DNA of 64,000 bases from Azospirillum halopraeferens DSM 3675. GTDB taxonomy: Bacteria; Pseudomonadota; Alphaproteobacteria; Azospirillales; Azospirillaceae. A program made the translations under genes and the position numbers. Below, piece after piece: positions 43,622 through 52,632 of the stretch (position 1 is the stretch's first letter; each line of letters starts with the position of its first letter). The notes below the pieces were generated by a model that was not told where the DNA came from, made no database searches, and worked only from the letters and a program-made list of their open reading frames with translations. The stretch lies in contig NZ_KE386927.1 in NCBI RefSeq assembly GCF_000429625.1, positions 423,160-487,159 on the forward strand, given 5' to 3'.

Positions 43622-45486
43622 GATGCCACCGACTGCGGCGCCCGCTTGACATGACGCAGCAGGGCGACCAGCGCCGCCGGCGTCATGCCGGGAATGCGCG
43701 CCGCTGCGCCCAGTGTCGCCGGGCGTGTCTGCCGCAGTTTGCTGCGGATCTCCGCCGAAAGGCTGCCAACGGAATCCACATCCAGATCCGCCGGGAGGAC
43801 AAGGGATTCATCCTTGCGGAACGCTCGGATGTCGGCTTCCTGCCGATCGAGATAACCGGCGTACTTCCCGTCGATCTCCAACTGCTCGGCAACGTCCGGC
43901 GGAACCTCCGCCAGCTCCGGCCACACCCGGGCCAGGGAGTCCACGGTCATGTCGGGATAGCGGAGCAGGTCCGCCGCCGACCGGCGCACCCCGTCCTGGT
44001 TGACCGCGACGCCCCGGCGCAGAAGGTCCGCCGGCGTGGCCCGGAGCGACGCCACCAGCGCGCGCCCGGCTTCCAAGGCCGCCAGCTTTCCCTCGAACGC
44101 CACTGCCCGCGCGCTGCCGACACACCCGACGGTGATACCTTTGGCGGTCAGCCGCTGGTCAGCGTTGTCGGCCCGCAACAGCAGCCGGTACTCCGCCCGC
44201 GACGTGAACATCCGGTATGGTTCGCTGGTGCCGCGGGTGACGAGATCGTCGATCATCACGCCGATGTAGGCGTCCGCACGATCCAGGACGAATCCCTCTG
44301 CATTGTCTCCGGCGCGGCGCGCCGCGTTGATGCCGGCCATCAGTCCCTGGGCCGCGGCCTCCTCATACCCGGTGGTGCCGTTGATCTGCCCGGCGAAGAA
44401 CAGGCCGGGCACCCGCCGGGTCTCCAGGGTCGGGCGCAGCTCCCGCGGGTCGACGTAGTCGTACTCGATGGCGTAGCCGGGTCTGATCATCACCACCTTT
44501 TCCAGACCGGGCATGCCCGCCAGCAACGCCTGCTGCACGTCACGGGGCAGGGAGGTGGAAATGCCGTTGGGGTAGACGGTGTCGTCATCCAGCCCCTCCG
44601 GTTCCAGGAACACCTGGTGGCGCTCTTTGTCGGCGAACCGCACCACCTTGTCCTCGATGGACGGGCAGTAGCGCGGGCCGACGCTCTGAATCTGGCCGGA
44701 GTACATGGGCGCGCGGTCCAGATTGGCGCGGATGAGCGCGTGCGCCTCCGGCGTCGTCCAGGTGATCGCGCAGTCCACCTGGGGCGTGTCGATGCGCTCC
44801 GTCAGATAGGAAAAGGGCGGGGGCGGGTGGTCGCCCGGCTGCTTCTCCAGCGCGTCCCAATCAATGGTGCGGCCGTCGAGCCGTGGCGGCGTCCCCGTCT
44901 TCAGCCGGCCGAGGGCGAACCCCAGGCGGCCGAGGGTGAGGGCCAATCCCACGGACGGCGCTTCGCCGACCCGCCCGGCGGACACGGTCTCGTTCCCGAT
45001 GTGAATGACGCCGCGCAGGAACGTCCCGGTGGTCAGCACCACCGCGCCCGCGGCGATGGCCTCACCGGCCGCGGTGACGACTCCGGACACGCGGCCGTCG
45101 GCGTCGAGGATCAGGTCCTCAACGCCGTCGCCCTGGAGCGTCAGGTTCTCCTGTTCCCCCAGCACCGCCTGCATGGCCTGCCGGTACAGCTTGCGGTCCG
45201 CCTGGGCGCGCGGGCCGCGGACGGCCGGCCCCTTGCTGCGGTTGAGAATGCGGAACTGGATGCCGGCGCGGTCGATCACCCGGGCCATGACGCCGTCCAG
45301 CGCGTCGATCTCGCGCACCAGATGGCCCTTGGCCAAGCCGCCGATGGCGGGATTGCACGACATCTCGCCGATGGTGGCGATTCGGTGGGTGAGGAGCAGC
45401 GTGCGCGCGCCCATGCGCGCTGCGGCCGCTGCCGCTTCACAGCCGGCGTGTCCGCCGCCGACAACTATGACATCGAAGGTCCGCAT
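43618..45486 (-). CDS. mnmG: tRNA uridine-5-carboxymethylaminomethyl modification enzyme MnmG (GidA)
   Basis: A 622-residue FAD enzyme that with MnmE installs cmnm5/nm5 on the wobble uridine of several tRNAs. The FAD loop is FDVIVVGGGHAGCEAAAAAARMG. The conserved catalytic region includes SCNPAIGGLAKGHLVREIDAL and GLFFAGQINGTTGYEEAAAQG. The C-terminal helical MnmE-binding domain ends the protein. The start at 45486 gives the canonical N-terminus. Confidence 0.97.
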   Translation of the reverse strand: MRTFDVIVVGGGHAGCEAAAAAARMGARTLLLTHRIATIGEMSCNPAIGGLAKGHLVREIDALDGVMARVIDRAGIQFRILNRSKGPAVRGPRAQADRKLYRQAMQAVLGEQENLTLQGDGVEDLILDADGRVSGVVTAAGEAIAAGAVVLTTGTFLRGVIHIGNETVSAGRVGEAPSVGLALTLGRLGFALGRLKTGTPPRLDGRTIDWDALEKQPGDHPPPPFSYLTERIDTPQVDCAITWTTPEAHALIRANLDRAPMYSGQIQSVGPRYCPSIEDKVVRFADKERHQVFLEPEGLDDDTVYPNGISTSLPRDVQQALLAGMPGLEKVVMIRPGYAIEYDYVDPRELRPTLETRRVPGLFFAGQINGTTGYEEAAAQGLMAGINAARRAGDNAEGFVLDRADAYIGVMIDDLVTRGTSEPYRMFTSRAEYRLLLRADNADQRLTAKGITVGCVGSARAVAFEGKLAALEAGRALVASLRATPADLLRRGVAVNQDGVRRSAADLLRYPDMTVDSLARVWPELAEVPPDVAEQLEIDGKYAGYLDRQEADIRAFRKDESLVLPADLDVDSVGSLSAEIRSKLRQTRPATLGAAARIPGMTPAALVALLRHVKRAPQSVAS

Positions 45487-45563
45487 GGCTGGCACTTTAG
45501 GGGAGGGCGCGGCCAAAGCCAAGCGTCCGGGCACCAGGCCGCCCTTGCGTTGGGGCAGGGCCG

Positions 45564-45579
45564 TGTTTCACGTGAAACA
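45564..45579. other. parS site 2 (between mnmE and mnmG)
   Basis: TGTTTCACGTGAAACA, identical to site 1, in the 110-bp spacer between mnmE and mnmG, 15 bp from the mnmE stop. The rest of the spacer shows no other element. Confidence 0.93.
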
Positions 45580-45596
45580 TGGCCCGGCGCACCACC

Positions 45597-46943
45597 CTAT
45601 TTTCCGATGCAGAAATCCCGAAAGATCACGTCCAGCAGATCGTCCACGTCCACACGACCGGTGATCCGGCCCAACGCCGCAGCGGCGAGGCGGACATCCT
45701 CTGCCGCCAGTTCCGGCAGGGGGGCGGTCAGCGCGCGCTCCAGGGCGGCACGGCACGCCTCCAGCGCCACCCGGTGCCGGGTGCGCGTCAACGCCGGCGC
45801 ACCCGATCCGGTGAGACGCTCACCCGCGGCCGCGGCCAACCGCGCTTCCAGATCGCCAAGCCCGGTGCCGACCCGTGCCGATACCGCCAACAGGGGGCAT
45901 CCGGACAAGGCGGATTCGGCCGCCCGGACCGCCGTCCCAACCCCCGGGAGATCGCATTTGTTGACGACCACCAGGGAGTCGTCATCCACCAACGCCAGCG
46001 TGCCCCCGTCCAGGTGGGGAAGGGCCGCGGCGTCGAACACGGCGATCTTCAGATCCGCCGACGCCGCCCGCGCCAGGGCGCGGCGCACCCCTTCCTCTTC
46101 AATCGTGTCCGCCGTCTCGCGCAGGCCCGCGGTGTCGGCCAGCACGACGGGGAAGCCTCCCACGTCCAGGTGGACCTCGATGACGTCGCGGGTGGTTCCC
46201 GCCCGCTCCGATACGATGGCCGCGTCCCGGCGCGCCAGGGCGTTCAGCAGGCTCGACTTGCCGGCATTGGGAGCGCCGACGATGGCCACGTGCAACCCCT
46301 CCCGCAGCCGCTCCCCGCGATGACCGTCGCTCAAGTGCGCTCCGATGGCCCGGATCAGGTCCGTGATCTCCGGCCGCACCGCGTCGGCGACGCCGGCGGG
46401 AAGGTCCTCGTCGGGAAAGTCGATGTCCGCTTCCATGTGGGCCAAAGCACGGATCAGGCGGGTGCGCCAGCCTTCGTACAGGCGGCCCAACTCGCCCTCC
46501 ATCTGGCGCAGGGCTTGGCGCCGCTGTGCCGACGTCTCCGCGTCGATCAGGTCGATCAGCCCCTCCGCCGCGGTCAGGTCCATCTTGCCGTTGGCGAAGG
46601 CGCGGCGGGTGAAGTCTCCGGGTTCCGCCGGGCGCAGTCCGGGGCAGCGGCCCAGCGCGTCCAGAACGGCCGCGGTCACGGCGCGGCCGCCGTGCAGATG
46701 CAGTTCGGCGACGTCCTCCCCGGTGTAGCTGCGCGGCCCCGGAAACCACAGCACCAGGGCGTCGTCCAGCACCTCGGCCGAGGCGGGATCCCGCAGGCGG
46801 CGCAGCGTGGCCACGCGGGGCGATGGCCGCGGGGTGCCGGCAAGAGCCTCCAGCGCCCCGCCGGCAGCGGGGCCCGAAACGCGAACCACCGCCACACCGG
46901 CACGGCCGGGGGCGGTGGCAAGGGCGAAGATCGTGTCGGTCAT
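45597..46943 (-). CDS. mnmE: tRNA modification GTPase MnmE (TrmE)
   Basis: A 448-residue dimeric, potassium-activated GTPase. The N-terminal formyl-THF-binding domain starts TIFALATAPGRAGVAVVRVSG. The inserted G domain has P-loop VAIVGAPNAGKSSLLNAL, G2/G3 TTRDVIEV and DTAGLRE, and G4 VVNKCD. The catalytic C-terminal motif FCIGK is intact. The ATG at 46943 is preferred over an adjacent GTG. It partners MnmG next to it. Confidence 0.97.
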   Translation of the reverse strand: MTDTIFALATAPGRAGVAVVRVSGPAAGGALEALAGTPRPSPRVATLRRLRDPASAEVLDDALVLWFPGPRSYTGEDVAELHLHGGRAVTAAVLDALGRCPGLRPAEPGDFTRRAFANGKMDLTAAEGLIDLIDAETSAQRRQALRQMEGELGRLYEGWRTRLIRALAHMEADIDFPDEDLPAGVADAVRPEITDLIRAIGAHLSDGHRGERLREGLHVAIVGAPNAGKSSLLNALARRDAAIVSERAGTTRDVIEVHLDVGGFPVVLADTAGLRETADTIEEEGVRRALARAASADLKIAVFDAAALPHLDGGTLALVDDDSLVVVNKCDLPGVGTAVRAAESALSGCPLLAVSARVGTGLGDLEARLAAAAGERLTGSGAPALTRTRHRVALEACRAALERALTAPLPELAAEDVRLAAAALGRITGRVDVDDLLDVIFRDFCIGK

Positions 46944-46962
46944 CACCGGGACGGGGCAGGGG

Positions 46963-47322
46963 TCAGCCGAGCTGTTCCGGGCGCAGCTCCCGCTGCTCGG
47001 GCATCAGCATCAGCCGGTCGACACGGCCACCCTCGACCAGGTGGGTTTGCAGGATGGCGTCGATGTCGGCGGGGGAGCGGTAGGTGTACCACACACCCTC
47101 GGGATAGACGACGAGGGTCGGCCCCAGCTCGCAGCGGTCCAGGCAGCCGGCGGCGTTGATGCGCACGCGGCCGTCCAGTCCCAGCTCACGGGCACGCGCC
47201 TTCATATAGTCGCGCAGCTTTTCCGATCCGTGGGCGGCGCAACTGCCGCGGCGGTGTCCGTCCGGACGGCGGTTGGTGCAGCAGAACACGTGCGCTTCGA
47301 AGTACGGCTTGGGATCGTTCAC
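46963..47322 (-). CDS. Thioredoxin-like [2Fe-2S] ferredoxin
   Basis: A 119-residue protein starting with GTG that overlaps the preceding stop (GTGA). Cysteine ligands follow the thioredoxin-fold ferredoxin spacing: C15 and C28 (C-x12-C) plus C60 and C64 (AAGCLDRC); C14 is extra. HVFCCTNRRP and GVWYTYRSPADID match the family. It resembles Shethna-type proteins; the redox partner is unknown. It forms a pair with the DUF6489 gene. Confidence 0.88.
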   Translation of the reverse strand: MNDPKPYFEAHVFCCTNRRPDGHRRGSCAAHGSEKLRDYMKARARELGLDGRVRINAAGCLDRCELGPTLVVYPEGVWYTYRSPADIDAILQTHLVEGGRVDRLMLMPEQRELRPEQLG

Positions 47323-47570
47323 TTCTTGCCTTCCTTGCCCATGGCCGCCGCCATCTGGGACCAGAACATCTTCTGGATCTGCTCGACACCCTGGATGCCG
47401 GCGGGCAGCCAGGTCTTCATCATGGTTTCCGGGTCCATGGCGTTGAGGCTGCCGAGCATGCGGTTCTGCACCTCCTGCATCAGGGCCTGCTGCATGGGCT
47501 GCACATCGGGCAGGCCGAGAAAGGCCCGCGCCTCCTCCGGCGTGCAATCGACGTTGATGGTGATCTTCAT
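47319..47570 (-). CDS. DUF6489 family small protein
   Basis: An 83-residue amphipathic protein (MKITINVDCTPEEARAFLGL...PMQQALMQEVQNRMLGSL...MFWSQMAAAMGKEGKK). Family members occur in alphaproteobacteria next to a 2Fe-2S ferredoxin gene, as here with a 4-bp overlap; the function is unknown. The Met-rich helices suggest a membrane- or protein-binding surface. Confidence 0.75.
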   Translation of the reverse strand: MKITINVDCTPEEARAFLGLPDVQPMQQALMQEVQNRMLGSLNAMDPETMMKTWLPAGIQGVEQIQKMFWSQMAAAMGKEGKK

Positions 47571-47784
47571 TGGGTTTTCCCTCCGCAGCGCGCCCGCCGG
47601 GCGGCGGATCCGCACCGGCCCGGACGATGACCGGTGCAACCCGATGTCAGGGTTCGGTCAAAGGAATGCAGCGTCGTGGGTGCGCCGTCCCACTATACAG
47701 ATAGGCAGCCCTGGCGCAACGGCACCCGCCGCGCCATCCTTATTGCCGGCAACCGGGACATTCATCCAACGAAAAGGGACCGCC

Positions 47785-49812
47785 ATGACCGCCAATCTGC
47801 TCGGCCGGGAGACGAGCCCCTATCTCCTCCAGCACAAGGACAACCCGGTGCACTGGATGCCCTGGGGGCCGGAGGCGTTCGCCCGAGCCCGCGCCGAGGG
47901 CAAGCCGATGCTGCTGTCCGTGGGGTATGCCGCCTGCCACTGGTGCCATGTGATGGCCCACGAGAGCTTCGAGAACCCCGAGATCGCGGCGGTGATGAAC
48001 GACCTCTACGTGAACGTGAAGGTCGATCGGGAGGAGCGGCCGGACGTCGACCACATCTACCAGAGCGCCCTGGCCCTGCTGGGCCAGTCCGGCGGCTGGC
48101 CCCTGACCATGTTCCTCACCCCCGAGGGCGAGCCGTTCTGGGGCGGCACCTACTTTCCCCCGGCACCGCGCTACGGCCGTCCCGGCTTCGTCGAGGTGCT
48201 GCAGGGCATCGCCGCGACCTACCACACCGAACCGGACAAGGTGCAGCGCAACGTCACCGCCCTGGGTGAGGCCCTGGCGCGCCTGGGCGAGAACCGGCCG
48301 GGCGACGGCATCGACCCCGCCGTGCTCGACCAGGTGGCGCAGCGTCTGCTGCAGGAGGTGGACACCGTCCACGGCGGCATCGGCGGCGCGCCCAAGTTCC
48401 CGCAGGTGTCGATCTTCACCCTGCTGTGGCGGGCCTGGCGGCGGACCGGTGCCACCCCGTACCGTGACGCGGTGGTGACCACCCTGACCCGGATGGCGCA
48501 GGGCGGCATCTACGACCATCTCGGCGGCGGCTTCGCGCGCTACTCCGTAGACGAGCGCTGGCTGGTCCCGCACTTCGAGAAGATGCTCTACGACAACGCC
48601 CAGCTCGTGGCCCTGCTCACCCTGGTCTGGCAGGAGACCCGCACGCCCCTGTTCGAGCAGCGGGTGCGCGAGACCGTCGACTGGCTGCTGCGGGAGATGA
48701 TCGCCGAGGGCGGCGGCTTCGCCAGCACCCTGGACGCCGACAGCGAGGGGGAGGAGGGTCGTTTCTACGTCTGGAGCGAGGCGGAGGTCGACGCCCTGCT
48801 CGGCGCCGGGTCCGCCGCCTTCAAGGCGGCTTACGACGTCACCCCCCACGGCAACTTCGAGGGGCACACCATCCTCAACCGGCTCGACACTCCTGCCCCC
48901 GGCGACGCCGCGGCGGAGGCGCGGCTGGCGGCGCAGCGCCGCATCCTGTTCGACGCGCGCGCCGGCCGCGTGCGTCCGGGGTGGGACGACAAGGTGCTGG
49001 CGGATTGGAACGGGCTGATGATCGCCGCGCTGGCCGAAGCCGCTATGGTCTTCGACGAGCCCGCATGGCTGGCCGCCGCCGAACGCGCCTTCGCTTTCGT
49101 CGCCGGGACCATGGCGATGGGCGACGGCGGCCGTCTCGGCCACAGTTGGCGGGCCGGGGTGCTGAAACATCCCGGCACCCTGGACGACCATGCCCACATG
49201 GCCGCCGCCGCCCTGGCCCTGGCCGAAGCCACGGGGAAGGGCGCTTACGTGGAGCGCGCCCGCGCCTGGGTCGCCACCCTGGATCGTCATTACTGGGACG
49301 CCACGGCCGGCGGCTATTTCTTCACCGCCGACGACGCCGAGAACCTGATCGTGCGGACCAAGAACGCCCACGACTCCGCCGTGCCCGGCGGCAACGGCGC
49401 GATGGTCGGGGTGCTGGCGCGGCTCCACCACATCACCGGCGCCGACGCCTACCGCGCCCGGGCCGAGGCCCTGGTCGCCGCCTTCGCCGGGGAGCTCGCG
49501 CGCAACTTCTTCCCCCTGGCCACCCTGCTGAACAACGTCGAGCTGCTGAACGACCCCTTGCAGGTGGTGCTGGTCGGCCAGCCCGAGGCGGCCGGGACAG
49601 CGGCCCTGCGCCGCGCCGTCCTCGACCGCTCCCTGCCCAACCGCGTCCTGATGACCATGCCACCGGGGTCCGAACTCCCCGCCGGCCATCCCGCCCACGG
49701 CAAGGGCATGGCCGACGGGCGCCCCACCGCCTATGTCTGCGCCGGCATGGCCTGCTCCCCGCCGGTCACCGACGCCGCGGCCCTGACGGCCGAACTGGAC
49801 CGGAGGGCGTGA
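47785..49812 (+). CDS. Thioredoxin domain-containing DUF255 protein (YyaL/SPATA20 family)
   Basis: A 675-residue protein. The N-terminal thioredoxin-like domain has the active CxxC (C51-H-W-C54 in YAACHWCHVMAHESFE). An (alpha/alpha)6 barrel like that of glycan epimerases follows (GGGFARYSVDERWLVPHFEKMLYDNA; RPGWDDKVLADWNGLMIAAL; LDDHAHMAAAALAL). The family is widespread, from bacteria to human SPATA20, but its reaction is unknown. AAAAGGGA precedes the ATG. It probably heads an operon with ogt and the quinone reductase. Confidence 0.92.
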   Translation: MTANLLGRETSPYLLQHKDNPVHWMPWGPEAFARARAEGKPMLLSVGYAACHWCHVMAHESFENPEIAAVMNDLYVNVKVDREERPDVDHIYQSALALLGQSGGWPLTMFLTPEGEPFWGGTYFPPAPRYGRPGFVEVLQGIAATYHTEPDKVQRNVTALGEALARLGENRPGDGIDPAVLDQVAQRLLQEVDTVHGGIGGAPKFPQVSIFTLLWRAWRRTGATPYRDAVVTTLTRMAQGGIYDHLGGGFARYSVDERWLVPHFEKMLYDNAQLVALLTLVWQETRTPLFEQRVRETVDWLLREMIAEGGGFASTLDADSEGEEGRFYVWSEAEVDALLGAGSAAFKAAYDVTPHGNFEGHTILNRLDTPAPGDAAAEARLAAQRRILFDARAGRVRPGWDDKVLADWNGLMIAALAEAAMVFDEPAWLAAAERAFAFVAGTMAMGDGGRLGHSWRAGVLKHPGTLDDHAHMAAAALALAEATGKGAYVERARAWVATLDRHYWDATAGGYFFTADDAENLIVRTKNAHDSAVPGGNGAMVGVLARLHHITGADAYRARAEALVAAFAGELARNFFPLATLLNNVELLNDPLQVVLVGQPEAAGTAALRRAVLDRSLPNRVLMTMPPGSELPAGHPAHGKGMADGRPTAYVCAGMACSPPVTDAAALTAELDRRA

Positions 49813-49815
49813 GCC

Positions 49816-50298
49816 ATGGGATCCCTCACCATCGCCAGCCCCCTCGGCCCCCTGCTCCTGACGAGCGCGGGGGGTGCCCTGGTGTCCCTCGACTGGGTGT
49901 CCCTCGACCGGGGCACCGGACCGACCGGCCCCGCCGAGGACCCCGAGCCGCTGCTGGACGAAGCCGCGGCCCAGCTCGCCGACTATTTCGCCGGACGCCG
50001 CACCGTCTTCCGCCTGCCCCTGGCCCCCCGGGGCACGCCGTTCCGCAAACGGGTATGGGAGGCCATGTCCGAGATCCCCTATGGGCGAGTCGCCAGCTAC
50101 GGCGATCTTGCCCGGGCTCTGGGCACCGCGGCGCGGGCGGTGGGCGGGGCGTGCGGGCGCAACCCGCTGCCCATCATCATCCCCTGCCACCGGGTGGTGG
50201 CCGGATCCGGCCCCGGCGGCTACTCCGGCTTCGGCGGGCTCGACACCAAGGCGTGGTTGCTGAACCATGAGCGCACCACGGTGCCGGTCACCGTGTAA
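49816..50298 (+). CDS. ogt: Methylated-DNA--[protein]-cysteine S-methyltransferase
   Basis: A 160-residue suicide repair protein that takes alkyl groups from O6-methylguanine. The acceptor cysteine is in IIIPCHRVVAGSG. The DNA-binding helix with arginine finger is ARAVGGACGRNPLP, and FRKRVWEAMSEIPYGRVASYGDLA is standard. It lacks an Ada-type N-terminal domain, so it is the Ogt form. It starts 3 bp after the DUF255 stop. Confidence 0.93.
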   Translation: MGSLTIASPLGPLLLTSAGGALVSLDWVSLDRGTGPTGPAEDPEPLLDEAAAQLADYFAGRRTVFRLPLAPRGTPFRKRVWEAMSEIPYGRVASYGDLARALGTAARAVGGACGRNPLPIIIPCHRVVAGSGPGGYSGFGGLDTKAWLLNHERTTVPVTV

Positions 50299-50325
50299 CC
50301 GGAAGGGACGAGAGGAACGAACAGC

Positions 50326-51303
50326 ATGGTTCACGCCATCCGCATCCATGAGCACGGCGGACCCGAGGTTCTGAGGTGGGAGGAGGTGGAGGTCGGCGAC
50401 CCCGGACCCGGTGAGGTGCGCTTGCGCCACACCGCGGTGGGTCTCAACTACATCGACACGTACCATCGCTCCGGCGCCTACAAGCTGCCGCAGCTTCCTG
50501 CGATCATCGGCGTCGAAGGCGCCGGCGTGGTCGAGGCGGTCGGGGAGGGGGTCAGCGCCCTCGCACCGGGCGACCGCGTCGGCTACGCCCCCGGCCCCAT
50601 GGGATCCTACGCCGAGGCGCGGCTGATCGCCGCCGACCGGCTGATCCCCCTGCCAAGCTGGATCGACGACCGGCAGGCCGCGGCCATGCTGCTCCAGGGC
50701 ATGACGGTGCAGGCCCTGCTGCGCTCCGTCTACCGGGTGCAGGCAGGGGAGACGATCCTGGTACACGCCGCCGCCGGCGGGGTCGGGCTGATTCTCTGCC
50801 AATGGGCCAAGCACCTGGGGGTCACGGTGATCGGCACCGTCGGGTCCGAGGAGAAGGCGGAGATCGCCCGCGCCCACGGCTGCGACCACCCCATCGTGTA
50901 CACCCGCGAGAATTTTGTGGAGCGGGTCCGCGATCTGACGGGCGGGGCGGGCGTGCCCGTCGTCTATGACGGCGTCGGACAAACCACCTTCATGGCCAGC
51001 CTCGACTGCCTGCGCCCGCGCGGGCTGATGGCGCTGTTCGGGGCGGCGTCGGGACCGGTGCCGCCGCTGGACCTCCAGGTGCTGGCCGCCAAGGGATCGC
51101 TCTACGTGACCCGTCCGACCATCTTCTCGTACACCGCCAAGCGGGAGGAGCTGATGGCCAGCGCCGCCGACCTGTTCGAGGTGGTGCACGCCGGCGCCGT
51201 CACCATCGCCATCGGCCAGACCTTCCCGCTGCGCGACGCCGCCGAGGCGCACCGGGCGCTGGAGGCCCGGCGCACCACCGGCTCCACGGTGCTGCTGCCC
51301 TGA
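50326..51303 (+). CDS. NADPH:quinone oxidoreductase (QOR, MDR superfamily)
   Basis: A 325-residue zinc-free medium-chain reductase. It shows GLNYIDTYHRSG, the QOR signature around GVEGAGVVEAVGEGV, the NADPH Rossmann motif VHAAAGGVGLILCQWAKHLG, and the phosphate-binding GTVGSEEKAEIARAHG. It reduces quinones by one electron. It lies 27 bp downstream of ogt and 7 bp from the convergent dnaQ stop. Confidence 0.92.
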   Translation: MVHAIRIHEHGGPEVLRWEEVEVGDPGPGEVRLRHTAVGLNYIDTYHRSGAYKLPQLPAIIGVEGAGVVEAVGEGVSALAPGDRVGYAPGPMGSYAEARLIAADRLIPLPSWIDDRQAAAMLLQGMTVQALLRSVYRVQAGETILVHAAAGGVGLILCQWAKHLGVTVIGTVGSEEKAEIARAHGCDHPIVYTRENFVERVRDLTGGAGVPVVYDGVGQTTFMASLDCLRPRGLMALFGAASGPVPPLDLQVLAAKGSLYVTRPTIFSYTAKREELMASAADLFEVVHAGAVTIAIGQTFPLRDAAEAHRALEARRTTGSTVLLP

Positions 51304-51310
51304 CCGGACG

Positions 51311-51988
51311 TTACTCCGCCAGCCAGAGCGGGTTCTTGAGGGACTTGAGGAGTTCGGTGTGGGCCGCCAGCTCCTCGGCCCCCGGGGCGTGGGGGCGCGG
51401 CGGGCGGTGCGGCCGCTCGATGCGCACGGGGCCGCCGCCCCGCGTCACCGGCCCCGACGCCAGCGCCAATCCGGCCTGACGGCCGCCGCGCAGCTCCAGA
51501 TACACCTCGGCCAGAAGCTGGGCGTCGAGCAGGGCGCCGTGATAGGACCGGCCGGAGTTGTCGACGCCAAAGCGCTTGCACAGGGCATCCAGGGTGGCCG
51601 GCGATCCGGGGAACCTCTGGCGCGCCATGGCCAGCGTATCCACCGCCCGATCCGCGCCCAGACGCGGGAACCCCGCCCACCCCAGTTCGGCGTTGAGGAA
51701 GGCCATGTCGAAGGCGGCGTTGTGGATGACCAGCGGCGCGTCGCCGATGAAGGTCAGGAACTCCTCGACCACCTCGGTGAACACGGGCTTGTCCGCCAGG
51801 AACTCGTCGGTCAGCCCGTGCACCGCCGCCGCTTCCGCCGGCATGGCGCGTCCGGGGTTCAGGTAGACGTGGAACCGCTCGCCGGTCTGGACGTGATTGA
51901 CCAGCTCCACGCAGCCGATCTCGACGATGCGGTGCCCCTCCTCGGGCTTGAAGCCCGTGGTCTCGGTGTCCAGAACGATCTCACGCAT
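51311..51988 (-). CDS. dnaQ: DNA polymerase III epsilon subunit (proofreading exonuclease)
   Basis: A 225-residue DEDD exonuclease. Exo I is VLDTETTGF (D7, E9 region), Exo II is VIHNAAFDMAFLNAEL, and Exo III is YHGALLDAQLLAEVYLEL with the catalytic His/Asp pair of the DnaQ-H type. The C-terminal segment would bind the alpha subunit. The start overlaps the end of coaE by 8 bp. Confidence 0.95.
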   Translation of the reverse strand: MREIVLDTETTGFKPEEGHRIVEIGCVELVNHVQTGERFHVYLNPGRAMPAEAAAVHGLTDEFLADKPVFTEVVEEFLTFIGDAPLVIHNAAFDMAFLNAELGWAGFPRLGADRAVDTLAMARQRFPGSPATLDALCKRFGVDNSGRSYHGALLDAQLLAEVYLELRGGRQAGLALASGPVTRGGGPVRIERPHRPPRPHAPGAEELAAHTELLKSLKNPLWLAE

Positions 51989-52625
51989 GGGACGGGGCCC
52001 CCGGTTGGTAACCGCGCGGCGGCCAGTGCCGGCCGCGCAAACGTTTCACTTCCGCCACGATGTCCCGCAGCGCCATCCGCGTGCGCCGGCGTCCGGCTCC
52101 GGTCGGCACCACGTGGTCGGCGCGCCGCCGCTTCTGCGCGTCGGGCATCTGGCGGGCAAGGATAGCGGCGTACTTCTCCGCCGTCATCCCCGGCCGCGCC
52201 AGGACGCGGGCCCGCTGCACCATGGGCGGGGCGGACACGACCACCGTGCGGTCGACGCGGCGTTCACCGCCGGTCTCGAACAGCAGCGGGATGTCGAGGG
52301 CGGCGACGGCGACGCCGCGGCGCGCTGCGTGGCGCAGGAACGCCTCCTGCGCCGCGCGCACGCGGGGGTGCAGGATCGCCTCCAGCCGCTTCAGGGCCGG
52401 CGGGTTGGCGAACACCGCCGCCCCCAGGGCGCGCCGGTCCACCGCGCCATCGCGGACGACGCCGGGGAAGGCCGCGTCGATGGCGCCCACCGCGGCACCC
52501 CCGCGCCCCAGCAGCCGGTGGACCACCGCGTCGGAGTCGCACACCGGCACCCCCATGCTCTCCAGCATGCGCGCGGCCGTGCTCTTGCCCATGCCGATGG
52601 AACCGGTCAGGCCGAGGATCACCAT
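51981..52625 (-). CDS. coaE: Dephospho-CoA kinase
   Basis: A 214-residue P-loop kinase for the last step of coenzyme A synthesis. The P-loop is LGLTGSIGMGKSTAARML; the CoA-binding stretch VCDSDAVVHRLL and DIPLLFETGGERRVDRTVVVSAP match the family. The start at 52625 gives the canonical N-terminus. It lies in the aroE-coaE-dnaQ order usual beside alphaproteobacterial origins. Confidence 0.95.
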   Translation of the reverse strand: MVILGLTGSIGMGKSTAARMLESMGVPVCDSDAVVHRLLGRGGAAVGAIDAAFPGVVRDGAVDRRALGAAVFANPPALKRLEAILHPRVRAAQEAFLRHAARRGVAVAALDIPLLFETGGERRVDRTVVVSAPPMVQRARVLARPGMTAEKYAAILARQMPDAQKRRRADHVVPTGAGRRRTRMALRDIVAEVKRLRGRHWPPRGYQPGAPSHA

Positions 52626-52632
52626 CGCCCGC

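Noticed and set aside
47740..51252. Very long open frame antisense to the DUF255-ogt-qor genes (and similar ones at 3264-5573, 17371-20577, 24852-27833, 28200-31496, 43561-46323)
   Set aside because: These are opposite-strand frames kept open by high GC at third codon positions. They lack family motifs, have skewed His/Gln/Arg/Gly composition, and run across several well-identified genes.
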